DNA of 64,000 nt, taken from NCBI GenBank assembly GCA_046347195.1, contig JAXMGQ010000027.1:5299-69298 (forward strand). The letters are read 5' to 3'. A program made the position numbers and the translations under genes. Positions within the stretch are counted from its first letter, which is position 1. Each line of letters begins with the position of its first letter. This document shows, one piece after another, positions 45,276 to 54,085 of the stretch. The DNA is from TMP-86 sp046347195. GTDB taxonomy: Bacteria; Pseudomonadota; Gammaproteobacteria; Steroidobacterales; Steroidobacteraceae. The notes under the pieces were generated by a model that was not told the origin of the DNA, did not search any database, and saw only the letters and a list, made by a program, of their open reading frames with translations.

Positions 45276-46382
45276 TCAACCGGTGTCGTAGTCCAGTTCG
45301 ATCTCATCGCTGGCCGGGATGGCCTGGCAGGTCAGGATGTAGCCGGCCGCGACTTCGGATTCCTCCAGCGCATAGTTCTGCATCATGTTCGCCTGGCCCC
45401 GGAGCAGATGCGATCGGCAGGTCGAGCATACCCCGCCCTTGCAGGCATAGGGCAGGTCGAGACCGGCGGCCTCGGCGGCCTCGAGCACGGAGACCGTGCC
45501 GGCGCGCGGCATCTCGAAGCTGCGCACACGCCCATCCATGCGCACCGTGACGCGGGTGATTCCCTCGGCGGGGACCGTCGCGGGACTCGCCGGACTCGCC
45601 GCCGCCGCGGTGGCGTGCACCGGCCCGGAGGTCGCGGACTGCGCGGCGGCCGCCTTGACGAAATGCTCCAGGTGGATGCGCGAGGACTCGACTCCCAGGC
45701 CCTGCAACGCGCGCGAAGCCTCCTGCATCAGCGCCTCCGGAGCGCACAGGTAGACGGCGGTCAATGCACGAGGATCGAAGGCCGTGCGAGCGAGGTCACC
45801 GATGCGTGCGCCGTCCAGGCGGCCGTCGTAAAGGGCGATGTCCTGTGGTTCACGACTCATGAAGAAATGCAGGCCCAGACGCTGCGGGAAGCGGTCCTTC
45901 AACGCCTGCAGCTCCTCGGCAAAGACGGTGGTCCCGGTGCTGCGATTGCCGTACAGCAGCGTCACGCGGCAATCAGGGCGGCTGATGAGTGCTTCGCGCA
46001 GCAGCGCCAGCACCGGCGTGATGCCGATGCCCGCGGTGATGAACAGCAACCGGCCACCAGGCTCTCCGGCGGGCAGGCTGAAGCGCCCCGTCGGCGGCAT
46101 GACCTGGATGCGCTGTCCGGGCTGTGCCTTGGCGAGCCAGCCCGACATGCGGCCCGCGCCATCACTGCGCACGCAGATGCGAAAGGCATCAGCCGAGTGT
46201 TCGTGCACGGAATACGTCCGGCGCAGATCCGCACCGTCGATCGTGGCACGCAGCACCACGTGCTGTCCGGGCGCACCGCGGAACGCCTCCCGCGCCGATT
46301 CGGGAAGCGCGAATTCGAGCACCACGGCACGCGCCGTTTCGGCCCGTCGCGACCGCAATTCGAGGTTGTGGAACAGGCTCAT
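45276..46382 (-). CDS. paaE: Phenylacetyl-CoA epoxidase reductase subunit
   Basis: A 368-residue reductase: FAD domain (RRTYSVHE), NAD domain (ITAGIGITPVLALLRE) and C-terminal plant-type [2Fe-2S] ferredoxin with ligands in YACKGGVCSTCRSHLLRG and a later YILTCQA. A low-complexity Ala/Ser/Pro linker (about residues 240-265) joins the parts. It passes electrons from NADPH to the PaaA diiron centre. Could it also serve the orphan Rieske oxygenase at 27.7 kb? That is speculation. It starts 1 nt after the paaD stop. Confidence 0.95.
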   Translation of the reverse strand: MSLFHNLELRSRRAETARAVVLEFALPESAREAFRGAPGQHVVLRATIDGADLRRTYSVHEHSADAFRICVRSDGAGRMSGWLAKAQPGQRIQVMPPTGRFSLPAGEPGGRLLFITAGIGITPVLALLREALISRPDCRVTLLYGNRSTGTTVFAEELQALKDRFPQRLGLHFFMSREPQDIALYDGRLDGARIGDLARTAFDPRALTAVYLCAPEALMQEASRALQGLGVESSRIHLEHFVKAAAAQSATSGPVHATAAAASPASPATVPAEGITRVTVRMDGRVRSFEMPRAGTVSVLEAAEAAGLDLPYACKGGVCSTCRSHLLRGQANMMQNYALEESEVAAGYILTCQAIPASDEIELDYDTG

Positions 46383-46383
46383 G

Positions 46384-46926
46384 TCAGATGCACTTGAACT
46401 GCTCGAAAGGCTCCAGGCACGCATCGCAGCGGTGCAATGCCTTGCAGGGCGTGGAGCCGAACTCGCTCACACGGGTCGTGCGGACGGACCCGCAACGCGG
46501 GCACGCGATGGGCAGCCCGCTGGCGGCCGAACGCCGGCCCGGCGGCGCGATGCCGTAGCGGCGCAGGGCTTCCCGTCCCTGCTCGCTGATCCAGTCGCTG
46601 CTCCAGGCCGGGGCGAGCACGTCGATGATGCGCACCGGGTCGATGCCCGCGGACCTGAGCGCGGCACCCACGTCCTGGCGGATCACCTCGGTGGCGGGGC
46701 AACCCGAGTAGGTGGGTGAGAGTCCCACCTCGAGCACTCCGTCGGCCAGACGCACGTGGCGGATGATCCCCAAGTCGACCAGGCTGATCACCGGAATCTC
46801 CGGATCGGGAACATTGCCGAGCGCCGCCCAGGCGCGCGCTTCGATGCCCGCCGATGCCGGGGAGGCCGGCGATGCCGGGGATGCTCCCGATGCCGTGGAG
46901 GCCGGCGAGGCGATCGCCGCGCTCAC
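46384..46926 (-). CDS. paaD: Phenylacetyl-CoA epoxidase assembly protein
   Basis: A 180-residue DUF59/MIP18-type protein (VPDPEIPVISLVDLGIIRHV, SPTYSGCPATEVIRQDV) with a C-terminal zinc-ribbon-like region (ACPRCGSV, then CKALHRCDACLEPF). An N-terminal Ala/Ser/Pro repeat of about 25 residues is unusual. PaaD is needed for maturation of the epoxidase iron centre. It overlaps the paaC stop by 4 nt. Confidence 0.94.
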   Translation of the reverse strand: MSAAIASPASTASGASPASPASPASAGIEARAWAALGNVPDPEIPVISLVDLGIIRHVRLADGVLEVGLSPTYSGCPATEVIRQDVGAALRSAGIDPVRIIDVLAPAWSSDWISEQGREALRRYGIAPPGRRSAASGLPIACPRCGSVRTTRVSEFGSTPCKALHRCDACLEPFEQFKCI

Positions 46927-47708
46927 CAGCTCGCTCCCGGGTAGGCGCGCTGCAGGTGCTGCATCTCCGCGAGCACGTAGCCGAGCTGCTCGCTGTGATC
47001 ACCGCGCTTGCCCACCGGGGCGCCGCCCGGGGCGGCCGGCAGCCGCAGCGTCGCCTCGGCGAACACCGCGGAAAGATCAGCCTGCCAGCGATCGCGCACT
47101 TCCTCGAGGTCGACGCCGATGCCGGCGCGCTGGTTCGCCTCGTCGATGGCATCGGGCTGGAACATCTCCGGCGTGAAGCGGATCAGCGCATCGACCGCCT
47201 CCTGCGCCCGCCGGTGGCTTTTCGGGGTGCCATCGCCCAGCCGCACGAGCCAGTTGCCACTGAAGCGCCGGTGGTACTGCGCTTCCTTCAGGGCCTTGGA
47301 GGCGATGGCCGCGAGTTCCCCGTCGGCGGATCGCTCCAGCGCCTGGAACACGGGCACCTGCCAGGCATCGATGAACAACTGCCGGACGATGACGTGCGCG
47401 AAATCGGTATTGGGCTGCTCGGCCAGCGTGAAGTTGCGAAACTGCGGCGCGTCGCGGAAGTACGCGAGATCGTCCTCCGAACGGTTCGAGCCTTCGAGCT
47501 TCCCGGCGTGGGTCAACAGCAGGCGCGCCTGGCCGAGCAGGTCGAGCGCGAGATTACCCAGGCCGAGATCCTCCTCCAGCGCGGGAGCGTGCCCGACGCA
47601 TTCTCCCAGTCGCTGAGCGAGAATGAGACAAGTGTCCGCGAGCCGAAGGATGTATTCGACGCGCGCGGAAGTGGGGCTTTCCGCGCGCGCGCTGGCCACG
47701 GCGGTCAC
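46923..47708 (-). CDS. paaC: Phenylacetyl-CoA epoxidase structural subunit
   Basis: A 261-residue four-helix protein homologous to PaaA but without the diiron ligands: YILRLADTCLILAQRLGECV, DLLGQARLLLTHAG and KEAQYHRRFSGNWLVRLGDG. It forms the stable PaaA-PaaC core. Both ends overlap neighbours by 4 nt (paaB upstream, paaD downstream). Confidence 0.95.
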   Translation of the reverse strand: MTAVASARAESPTSARVEYILRLADTCLILAQRLGECVGHAPALEEDLGLGNLALDLLGQARLLLTHAGKLEGSNRSEDDLAYFRDAPQFRNFTLAEQPNTDFAHVIVRQLFIDAWQVPVFQALERSADGELAAIASKALKEAQYHRRFSGNWLVRLGDGTPKSHRRAQEAVDALIRFTPEMFQPDAIDEANQRAGIGVDLEEVRDRWQADLSAVFAEATLRLPAAPGGAPVGKRGDHSEQLGYVLAEMQHLQRAYPGASW

Positions 47709-47998
47709 AGGTTCTTGACCTCGTCCGGGATGTCGTAGAAGGTCGGGTGACGATACACCTTGTCACGGGCGGGTTCGAACAGGGCGGCCGACTCCGCCGG
47801 ATCCGAAGCGACGATGTCGCTGGAACGAACGACCCAGATGCTCACGCCTTCCTGGCGCCGGGTGTAGACATCGCGCGCATGTTCGATGGCCATGCGCGCA
47901 TCGGTGGCGTGCACGCTGCCCACGTGCTTGTGATCCAGTCCACCCTTGGTGCGGATGAACACCTCGTACAGGGGCCAGGTGGTGCTGCTCATGCTCAT
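47705..47998 (-). CDS. paaB: Phenylacetyl-CoA epoxidase subunit B
   Basis: A 97-residue protein matching PaaB: LYEVFIRTKGGLDHKHVGSV, an alanine-rich helix, and the tail VYRHPTFYDIPDEVKNL. It bridges PaaAC dimers in the complex. It begins directly after the paaA stop; an internal Met two codons downstream (47990-47992) is an equally plausible start. Confidence 0.95.
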   Translation of the reverse strand: MSMSSTTWPLYEVFIRTKGGLDHKHVGSVHATDARMAIEHARDVYTRRQEGVSIWVVRSSDIVASDPAESAALFEPARDKVYRHPTFYDIPDEVKNL

Positions 47999-49006
47999 TC
48001 AGGCTGCCTCGCCCGCGGTACGCGCGGATGCATTGGAATGCTTGGCCGCGTAGGCGACCGCCGCCTCGCGCACCCACTCTCCCGCTTCGTGCGCCGCGCG
48101 CCGCGCGGCCATGCGCTCGCGATTGCACGGGCCGTTGCCCTTCAGGACCTCGAAGAACTCGTTCCAGTCGATGGGACCGGTGTCGTAGTGGCCGGCGGCC
48201 TCGTTCCACTTCAATGCCGGATCCGGCACCGACAGCCCGAGGAACTGCGCCTGGGGAACCGTTGCGTCGATGAACTTCTGGCGGAGCTCGTCGTTGCTGA
48301 AGCGCTTGATCTTCCAGCGCATCGACTGCGCCGAATGCACCGACTCCGCATCGCCGGGCCCGAACATCATCAGCGAAGGCCACCACCAGCGGTTGAGCGA
48401 TGCCTGCGCCATCTGCTTCTGCGCGGGCGTGCCCCGCGACAGCCTCAGCATGATCTCGAAGCCCTGGCGCTGGTGGAAACTCTCTTCCTTGCAGATGCGC
48501 ACCATGGCGCGAGCGTAGGGGCCGTAGGAGCAGCGGCACAGCGGAATCTGGTTCATGATGGCCGCGCCATCGACCAGCCAGCCGATGGCGCCGACATCCG
48601 CCCAGGTGGGCGTCGGATAGTTGAAGATGCTCGAATACTTGGCGGCGCCGGACAGCAACTGCTCGGTCAGCTCCTCGCGTGAGACGCCGAGTGTCTCGGC
48701 CGCGCTGTAAAGGTACGCGCCATGGCCGCCCTCGTCCTGCACCTTGGCGATGAGCACGGCCTTGCGGCGCAGGCTCGGCGCGCGCGTGATCCAGTTGCCC
48801 TCGGGCAGCATGCCGACCACTTCCGAATGCGCGTGCTGCGAGATCTGGCGGACCAGCGTCTTGCGGTAGGCGTCTGGCATCCAGTCCTTCGCTTCGATAC
48901 GCTCATCCTGATCGACTCGCGCCTGGAAACGTTCCAGCAGGTGCGTTTCGTCCGGACGCGATTCCACCGGCCGCTGGCCGTGGGAGTCCAAGCCTTGGGT
49001 GTACAT
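47999..49006 (-). CDS. paaA: Phenylacetyl-CoA epoxidase catalytic subunit
   Basis: A 335-residue diiron oxygenase. Ligand motifs are visible in QDEGGHGAYLYSAAETLGV and CKEESFHQRQGFEIML, plus the family block WWWPSLMMFGPGD. It epoxidises phenylacetyl-CoA. The ATG at 49004-49006 (MYTQGL) is preferred over a further upstream ATG because it lies clear of the divergent promoter. First gene of a fourteen-gene run extending to 35000. Confidence 0.96.
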   Translation of the reverse strand: MYTQGLDSHGQRPVESRPDETHLLERFQARVDQDERIEAKDWMPDAYRKTLVRQISQHAHSEVVGMLPEGNWITRAPSLRRKAVLIAKVQDEGGHGAYLYSAAETLGVSREELTEQLLSGAAKYSSIFNYPTPTWADVGAIGWLVDGAAIMNQIPLCRCSYGPYARAMVRICKEESFHQRQGFEIMLRLSRGTPAQKQMAQASLNRWWWPSLMMFGPGDAESVHSAQSMRWKIKRFSNDELRQKFIDATVPQAQFLGLSVPDPALKWNEAAGHYDTGPIDWNEFFEVLKGNGPCNRERMAARRAAHEAGEWVREAAVAYAAKHSNASARTAGEAA

Positions 49007-49075
49007 GCGAGGAACTGTGACACAAAGAAGTTTTCGTGGCAATGAATCCTGTGTCATATTTTCCGAGCAGGATCA
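49007..49075. promoter_or_regulatory. paaA-paaX divergent promoter with an inverted TGACACA repeat
   Basis: The 69-bp gap contains TGACACA and its inverse TGTGTCA about 25 bp apart, one inside TGTGACACAAAG and the other inside CCTGTGTCATATTT, within an AT-richer stretch. This is the natural site for PaaX, the phenylacetyl-CoA-responsive repressor encoded next to it. Confidence 0.5.
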
Positions 49076-50020
49076 ATGACTCGCGCGCGAAGCTCCGCTC
49101 CGCCGCGCGGATTTGCCGCAAGCGCACGGGGCTTGCTCAGGGCATTCCGCCAGCGCCGCCCCTTGAGGGGCGGCTCGCTCATCACCACCGTGTTCGGCGA
49201 CTCGATCGCCGCGCGCAACTGCGAGGTGTCGCTGTCGGGACTGATCTGCCTGCTCGCGCCGTTCGGGCTGACCGAACGGCTGGTGCGCACCTCCATCGGC
49301 CGGCTCGCGCAGGATGACTGGGTGAGCGCCCGTCGCGTGGGCAGGCTCAGCTATTACCGACTGAGCCCGGCCGGCGCGGAACGGTTTGCCGAGGCCACCC
49401 GCCGCATCTACGCCGCCCCCAGCGGCGACTGGCGGGGCTACTGGACCATGCTCATCCTGCCGGCCGATGCAAACCGCGACAGCCGGGAGCGGCTGCGGGA
49501 TACCCTGCGCTGGAACGGCTTCGGCCATCTCGGGCCCGGCATCCACGTGCACCCCGACATCGGCGCAGCGGCACTCGGGCGCCTGCTGGGGCAGGATGAG
49601 GATGCGGCGCCGCTGGTGTTGCAGGCCCGCAGCGAATCGACGGACTCCGACCGGCGCATCGTCGAGATGGGCTGGGACCTGGATGAGCTCGAGCGCCGCT
49701 ACACGCGCTTCGTGTCGAGCTTCGCCCCCGCGCTGCTGGCGCTCAGCAGCGAGGCCGACCCCGACCCGCAGGACTGCTTCCACATCCGCACCCTGCTGAT
49801 CCACGAATACCGGCGCGTGCACCTGCTGGATCCGCTGCTGCCGCGCCGGCTGCTGCCGCGCGACTGGGCCGGCAGCGCCGCCTATGAGTTGTGCCGGGAA
49901 CTGTATCGCCAGATCGCCGATCGCTCGGACCAGCACCTGCAGTCCATGCTGAGCACCGCCACGGGTTCGCTGCCGCCGGCCGCCGCCGACATCCGCCAGC
50001 GCTTCGCGGCGACGCCATAG
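49076..50020 (+). CDS. paaX: Phenylacetate operon repressor
   Basis: A 314-residue PaaX-family regulator: N-terminal winged helix (SLITTVFGDSIAARNCEVSL, LTERLVRTSIGRLAQDDWV), central PaaX domain with GDWRGYWTMLILP and the C-terminal helical part LIHEYRRVHLLDPLLPRRLL. It represses paa promoters until phenylacetyl-CoA binds. Divergent from paaA and convergent with the bkd E2 gene. Confidence 0.95.
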   Translation: MTRARSSAPPRGFAASARGLLRAFRQRRPLRGGSLITTVFGDSIAARNCEVSLSGLICLLAPFGLTERLVRTSIGRLAQDDWVSARRVGRLSYYRLSPAGAERFAEATRRIYAAPSGDWRGYWTMLILPADANRDSRERLRDTLRWNGFGHLGPGIHVHPDIGAAALGRLLGQDEDAAPLVLQARSESTDSDRRIVEMGWDLDELERRYTRFVSSFAPALLALSSEADPDPQDCFHIRTLLIHEYRRVHLLDPLLPRRLLPRDWAGSAAYELCRELYRQIADRSDQHLQSMLSTATGSLPPAAADIRQRFAATP

Positions 50021-50046
50021 CCGCCGCAGCCTGACGACACTCGCGG

Positions 50047-51312
50047 CTACCCGGCGGGCCAGCCCTCGATCGCGCTCACCCACGCCGACAGGAAGGCATT
50101 GGCCTGGAAGCCATCCAGCGCGCGGTGATCGATGGTCAGCGTGACGAAACAGCGACTCGCCGCCTCCAGGCGCTCGACGCCCTCCACCATTCGCACCACC
50201 GGCCGTCGCTCGAGCTTGCCGATGCCGAGGATGGCAACCTGTCCCGGCGGGATGATCGGCGTCGCGATGAGGCTTCCGCTGACGCCATGGTTGGAAATGG
50301 TGAACGTGCCGCCGCGGATGTCCTTGGGAAGCAAGGCGCCCTTGCGCGCCTTGTCGACCAGCGCCTCGAGCTGGCCGGCGATCCCCGCCAGGTCGAGCGA
50401 CTGCAGGTTGCGCAGCACCGGCACCACCAGTCCCTCGTTCCCGAGCGCCGTGCCGACACCGATGTTCAACTCATCGAACAGCTCGAGCGCATCGGCATGG
50501 AAGCGCGCATTGACCTCCGGCACGGCGGCCATCGCCGGCACGCAGGCGGCCAGGAAGTAGGCCGTGTAGGTGAGCGGTATGCCGCGCTGCGCGAAGGCCG
50601 CGCGATGGCGCTGGCGATGGTCGATCACCGCGCCGAGGTCCACCTCGAACACCGCGGTGGCGTGCGGCACGCTGGACACGCTTGCCTGCAGGTTGGCCGC
50701 GATCCGCCGGCGCATGGCCGAGAGTGGCCGCCGTTGCCCGGCGGGGGCGCCGTCCTCGGGTGCCTCCCGCACGTGGCGTTCGACGTCCTTCGCGGTGAGG
50801 CGGCCATTGAGTCCGCTGCCCTTCAGGTCCCGCGGGGACAGGCTCCGGTTCGCGAGCAGCGTGCGAACCGCCGGGCTCAGGCGTTGCTCGCCGGTTGCTG
50901 CGCGGGGCTCCGGGGCCCGGCTGGCGGCCGGCACCGCCTGGGCGGCCGGCGATCCGGCGGGCACCGTCGCGGGCTCCCTGGCGGGTAGCCCGTCGGGTAC
51001 GCCATCGGGAACCCCGGAGGGCGCAACGTCCGGCGCCCCGGTAGACGCGGCGGCGCCGATCGCGATGCGCCCGAGCACATCGCCCGTGGCGATCAGCGCG
51101 TTCTCTTCCTTGAGCACCTCGGCCAGCCGGCCGCTGGCCGGCGCGGCGATCTCCACGGTGACCTTGTCGGTCTCGATCTCCACCAATGGCTGGTCGCGCT
51201 CGACCGTCTCACCCGGCAAGCGCAGCCAGCGCATCAGCCGCGCATCGTTCCCCTCGTAGCTGTCGGGGGTGAGCGTGATGTCGATGAACCCGGCATCCGG
51301 CGACACGCCCAT
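50047..51312 (-). CDS. bkdB: Branched-chain 2-oxoacid dehydrogenase E2 (dihydrolipoamide acyltransferase)
   Basis: A 421-residue protein with one lipoyl domain (lipoyl Lys in EIETDKVTVEIAAP), a Pro/Ala/Val-rich hinge holding short GVPDG repeats, a peripheral-subunit-binding domain (LSPAVRTLLANRSL) and the catalytic domain with the active-site motif TIDHRALDG. It follows the fused E1 gene by 2 nt. Two-oxoisovalerate-type specificity is inferred from the E1 sequence and the divergent Lrp-type regulator. Confidence 0.9.
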   Translation of the reverse strand: MGVSPDAGFIDITLTPDSYEGNDARLMRWLRLPGETVERDQPLVEIETDKVTVEIAAPASGRLAEVLKEENALIATGDVLGRIAIGAAASTGAPDVAPSGVPDGVPDGLPAREPATVPAGSPAAQAVPAASRAPEPRAATGEQRLSPAVRTLLANRSLSPRDLKGSGLNGRLTAKDVERHVREAPEDGAPAGQRRPLSAMRRRIAANLQASVSSVPHATAVFEVDLGAVIDHRQRHRAAFAQRGIPLTYTAYFLAACVPAMAAVPEVNARFHADALELFDELNIGVGTALGNEGLVVPVLRNLQSLDLAGIAGQLEALVDKARKGALLPKDIRGGTFTISNHGVSGSLIATPIIPPGQVAILGIGKLERRPVVRMVEGVERLEAASRCFVTLTIDHRALDGFQANAFLSAWVSAIEGWPAG

Positions 51313-51314
51313 GC

Positions 51315-53441
51315 TCAGAACTCCACCAATTGCCGGATGCTCGCCGCGATGCCGGCGACACTGGGCAATGCGGCCTCCAGCAGCAGCGGGCTGTGCGGGC
51401 TCGGGATGTCCGGCATCGCGAGGCGCTCGATCGGCGCATCCAGGTCGAGGAAGGCATCGCGTGCCAGGCGCGCGGCGATCTCCGCGCCGAAGCCGGCGGT
51501 GAGCGTGTCCTCGTGCACGATCAGGCAGCGGCGCGTGCGCCGCACCGACTCGAGCACCGCCGCCTCGTCCCAGGGCGCAAGCGTGCGCAGGTCGAGCAGC
51601 TCGACGCTCGCGCCACTCGAGCGCACGGCCGCCTCGCAGCGCTCCACCATCGCGCCCCAGCTCACCAGGGTCAGGTCATTGCCTTCGATGAGGCGCGCGG
51701 CGCTCCCGAACGGCACGATGAACTCATCGCCCGGATAGGCACGCCGCGCCCAGGCCGCATCGAGCATGGCGCGATGTTCGAAGAACATGACCGGCTCGTT
51801 GCCGCGCAGCGCAGCGCGCAACAGCCCCACGGCGTCCTGCGCATTGCTGGGCATGGCCACCCGCCAGCCGATGGCGTGCACGAACTGCACTTCGTTGCAC
51901 TGGCTGTGCCAGGGGTCGCCGCACTTGAAGTAGCCGCCCGGCATGCGCACCACCATGGGAGCGGCGAAGCGGTTGAACGTGCGCCAGCGCATGGTGCCGC
52001 AATCGTTGAGCTGCTCGGTCGCGGGCTCTGCGTACTTGCGGAACTGGATCTCCGGCACGGGCAGCAAGCCCGCGAGCGCAAGACCCACCGCGCGGCCGAT
52101 GATGCCCTCCTCGGACAGGCTGGTGTCGAACACGCGCCCGGCGCCGAAGCGGCGCTGCAGGCCGAGCGTCGCCGCGTGCACGCCACCCTTCGGACCAACG
52201 TCCTCGCCGAACACCAGCATCTTCGGATTCACGGCGAGCTCATGCTCGAGCGTGCGCCGGATGGCGCTGATCATGTTGATGCGCACGGCTTCCGGCGCGG
52301 CCACTTCGGTCACCGGCGCGAAGCGATGCCCCTCCGGCCACAGTCCCCCCTGCACCTGCAGCTCCGCACCCGCGTCATCGCTCCATTCGGTGAACACGTG
52401 ACGGGTGAGGCTGGCCGGATCGGGAGCCGGGCGGGCCAGCGCATCGGCCACGGCCGCCTCCACGGTTGCCGCCGCCTGCGCGTCCAGCGCGCGCCACCGG
52501 GCCTCGTCCATCCGGCGCGGCACGAGCAGGTCGTGCAGCGCCCGCAAGGGATCGCGCGCCTGCTCGGCGGCGAGTTGCGCGGCAGACTTGTACGACTGGT
52601 TGTCCTGGCCCGAGTGGCCGTTCAGCCGCGGCACCGTCAGCCGCAGCAGAACAGGGCCCGTCCAGTCGCGCGCTGCCGCGACGGCCGCACGGATCAGCCC
52701 GGCCACCGCCTGCGGATCCGATCCGTCGCCGCTGAACAGCCGCAACTGCCGGAAGGAAGCAAGGTTGGCGGCGATGTCGCCGCCGGGGGTCTGGAAGGAG
52801 GAATCGACGGAGATGCCGTAGCCGTTGTCCTCGATGTAGAACAGCAGCGGCAGGTGCTGGGTGGTCGCGACATTGAGGGCGGCCCAGAAGCCATTCGTGG
52901 CGGTGGAGGCATCGCCGCCGTGGACGACCGCGATGGCCCGCGCGTACTCGTGTTCGCCGAGCACTTCGCAACGGTAGCGCATCGCCTGCGCCCAGCCGGC
53001 GGCCGGCGTGTATTGCGCACCGACGCCGCCGCAGGCGGGCAGGACAGTGGCCAGGGTCTGCGCTGATCCGGGCACCCGGCCGGGACGGTTGAACACCACG
53101 CCGATGTCGCGACCGCCGCTGGCACTTCCCACGCGCGCCAGCGGGCCCGCGGCGGCGTCCGCCAGCGGCAGGCCCAACGCCAGCATCAAAGGCCGCGACC
53201 GGTAATACAGCGCGACGCCATCGTGGGGATGATCGAGCGCGCAGCCCAGCAGGGTCTGGCCGAGCTCGTGTCCGCGGGCGGAGAACTGGTAGAGCACCTG
53301 CCGCTCCGGGACCAGGCGGGATTCCTCGATCTGGTCCAGCGCGCGCGATATCAGCAGGCGCCGGGCCACCGCCTCCCAGTCGGGAGCACTCGCGGGACCC
53401 GGGGAGGGATCAGGGTGCAGGTGACGTGCCGGTCTGTTCAT
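51315..53441 (-). CDS. Branched-chain 2-oxoacid dehydrogenase E1, alpha and beta subunits fused
   Basis: About 708 residues. The N-terminal half is E1 alpha with the thiamine-diphosphate motif VVHGGDASTATNGFWAALNV and IEDNGYGISV. The C-terminal half from about residue 355 is E1 beta (KMLVFGEDVGPKGGVHAAT, FDTSLSEEGIIGRAVGLALA). Single-chain E1 alpha-beta forms occur in several bacterial groups. Three Met codons at 53441, 53450 and 53453 could start it, none with a clear ribosome site. No lipoamide dehydrogenase (E3) gene follows, so E3 must come from elsewhere in the genome. Confidence 0.9.
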   Translation of the reverse strand: MNRPARHLHPDPSPGPASAPDWEAVARRLLISRALDQIEESRLVPERQVLYQFSARGHELGQTLLGCALDHPHDGVALYYRSRPLMLALGLPLADAAAGPLARVGSASGGRDIGVVFNRPGRVPGSAQTLATVLPACGGVGAQYTPAAGWAQAMRYRCEVLGEHEYARAIAVVHGGDASTATNGFWAALNVATTQHLPLLFYIEDNGYGISVDSSFQTPGGDIAANLASFRQLRLFSGDGSDPQAVAGLIRAAVAAARDWTGPVLLRLTVPRLNGHSGQDNQSYKSAAQLAAEQARDPLRALHDLLVPRRMDEARWRALDAQAAATVEAAVADALARPAPDPASLTRHVFTEWSDDAGAELQVQGGLWPEGHRFAPVTEVAAPEAVRINMISAIRRTLEHELAVNPKMLVFGEDVGPKGGVHAATLGLQRRFGAGRVFDTSLSEEGIIGRAVGLALAGLLPVPEIQFRKYAEPATEQLNDCGTMRWRTFNRFAAPMVVRMPGGYFKCGDPWHSQCNEVQFVHAIGWRVAMPSNAQDAVGLLRAALRGNEPVMFFEHRAMLDAAWARRAYPGDEFIVPFGSAARLIEGNDLTLVSWGAMVERCEAAVRSSGASVELLDLRTLAPWDEAAVLESVRRTRRCLIVHEDTLTAGFGAEIAARLARDAFLDLDAPIERLAMPDIPSPHSPLLLEAALPSVAGIAASIRQLVEF

Positions 53442-53535
53442 GATTCGCATCATAGAATCAGGTTGCGGCAACATTCCTTGCGATTTTTGCCCGAATATGG
53501 CCTAGTTTGGCAATCTTCTTTCCAACAGATTGAAC

Positions 53536-54018
53536 ATGAGCAAGAAACAGGAACCCGCCCTGCTCGACCGATTCGATCTCCAGATCCTGGATGCGCTGCA
53601 GGCCGATGGCCGGCTGTCCAATCACGACCTGGCCGAACGCATCGGCCTGTCGCCGGCGCCGTGCTGGCGCCGGGTCCGGCGACTGGAGTCCGAAGGCCTG
53701 ATCGACGGCTACACCGCGCGCCTGAGCCAGGAGCGGCTCGGCCTGTCGGTCACGGCCTTCACCTTCGTGTCACTGGAGAATCATCATCCCGGCAGCGTCG
53801 AAGCCTTTGACCGGGTGATCCGGGAGCGGCCGGAGGTGCAGGAGTGCTACTCGCTCAGCGGCCAGCACGACTTCCTGCTGCGGATCATTGCGCGGGACCT
53901 GGCGTCCTACGAGCAGTTCCTGAGCGAGCACCTGCTGCGCATCGCCTCGGTGCGCTCGGCCAGCACCAGCTTCGTCCTCAAAACAAAGAAGTTCACGTCC
54001 CGCCTTCCCCTGGCGTAG
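53536..54018 (+). CDS. Lrp/AsnC-family regulator, probable BkdR
   Basis: A 160-residue protein with an N-terminal helix-turn-helix (LQILDALQADGRLSNHDLAE, RIGLSPAPCWRRVRRLESEG) and a C-terminal RAM ligand domain (VQECYSLSGQHDFLLRIIAR). ATG 53536 is preferred over the TTG two codons earlier. Divergent from the bkd genes with about 80 bp between; in pseudomonads an Lrp homologue (BkdR) activates bkd in response to branched-chain amino acids. Confidence 0.88.
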   Translation: MSKKQEPALLDRFDLQILDALQADGRLSNHDLAERIGLSPAPCWRRVRRLESEGLIDGYTARLSQERLGLSVTAFTFVSLENHHPGSVEAFDRVIRERPEVQECYSLSGQHDFLLRIIARDLASYEQFLSEHLLRIASVRSASTSFVLKTKKFTSRLPLA

Positions 54019-54030
54019 GACGTGAACTTC
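53988..54030 (+). terminator. Stem-loop overlapping the end of the Lrp-type gene
   Basis: Perfect 13-bp arms (GAAGTTCACGTCC at 53988-54000, its complement at 54018-54030) enclose a 17-nt loop that ends just before the last base of the stop codon. There is no T-tract, so termination would not be classical; it may also stabilise the mRNA 3' end between the convergent genes. Confidence 0.5.
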
Positions 54031-54085
54031 CGATGCGATCGATCAGCGGGCCCGGGCAACCGGCCCCGCCTCGTTCAGGCGCGGA

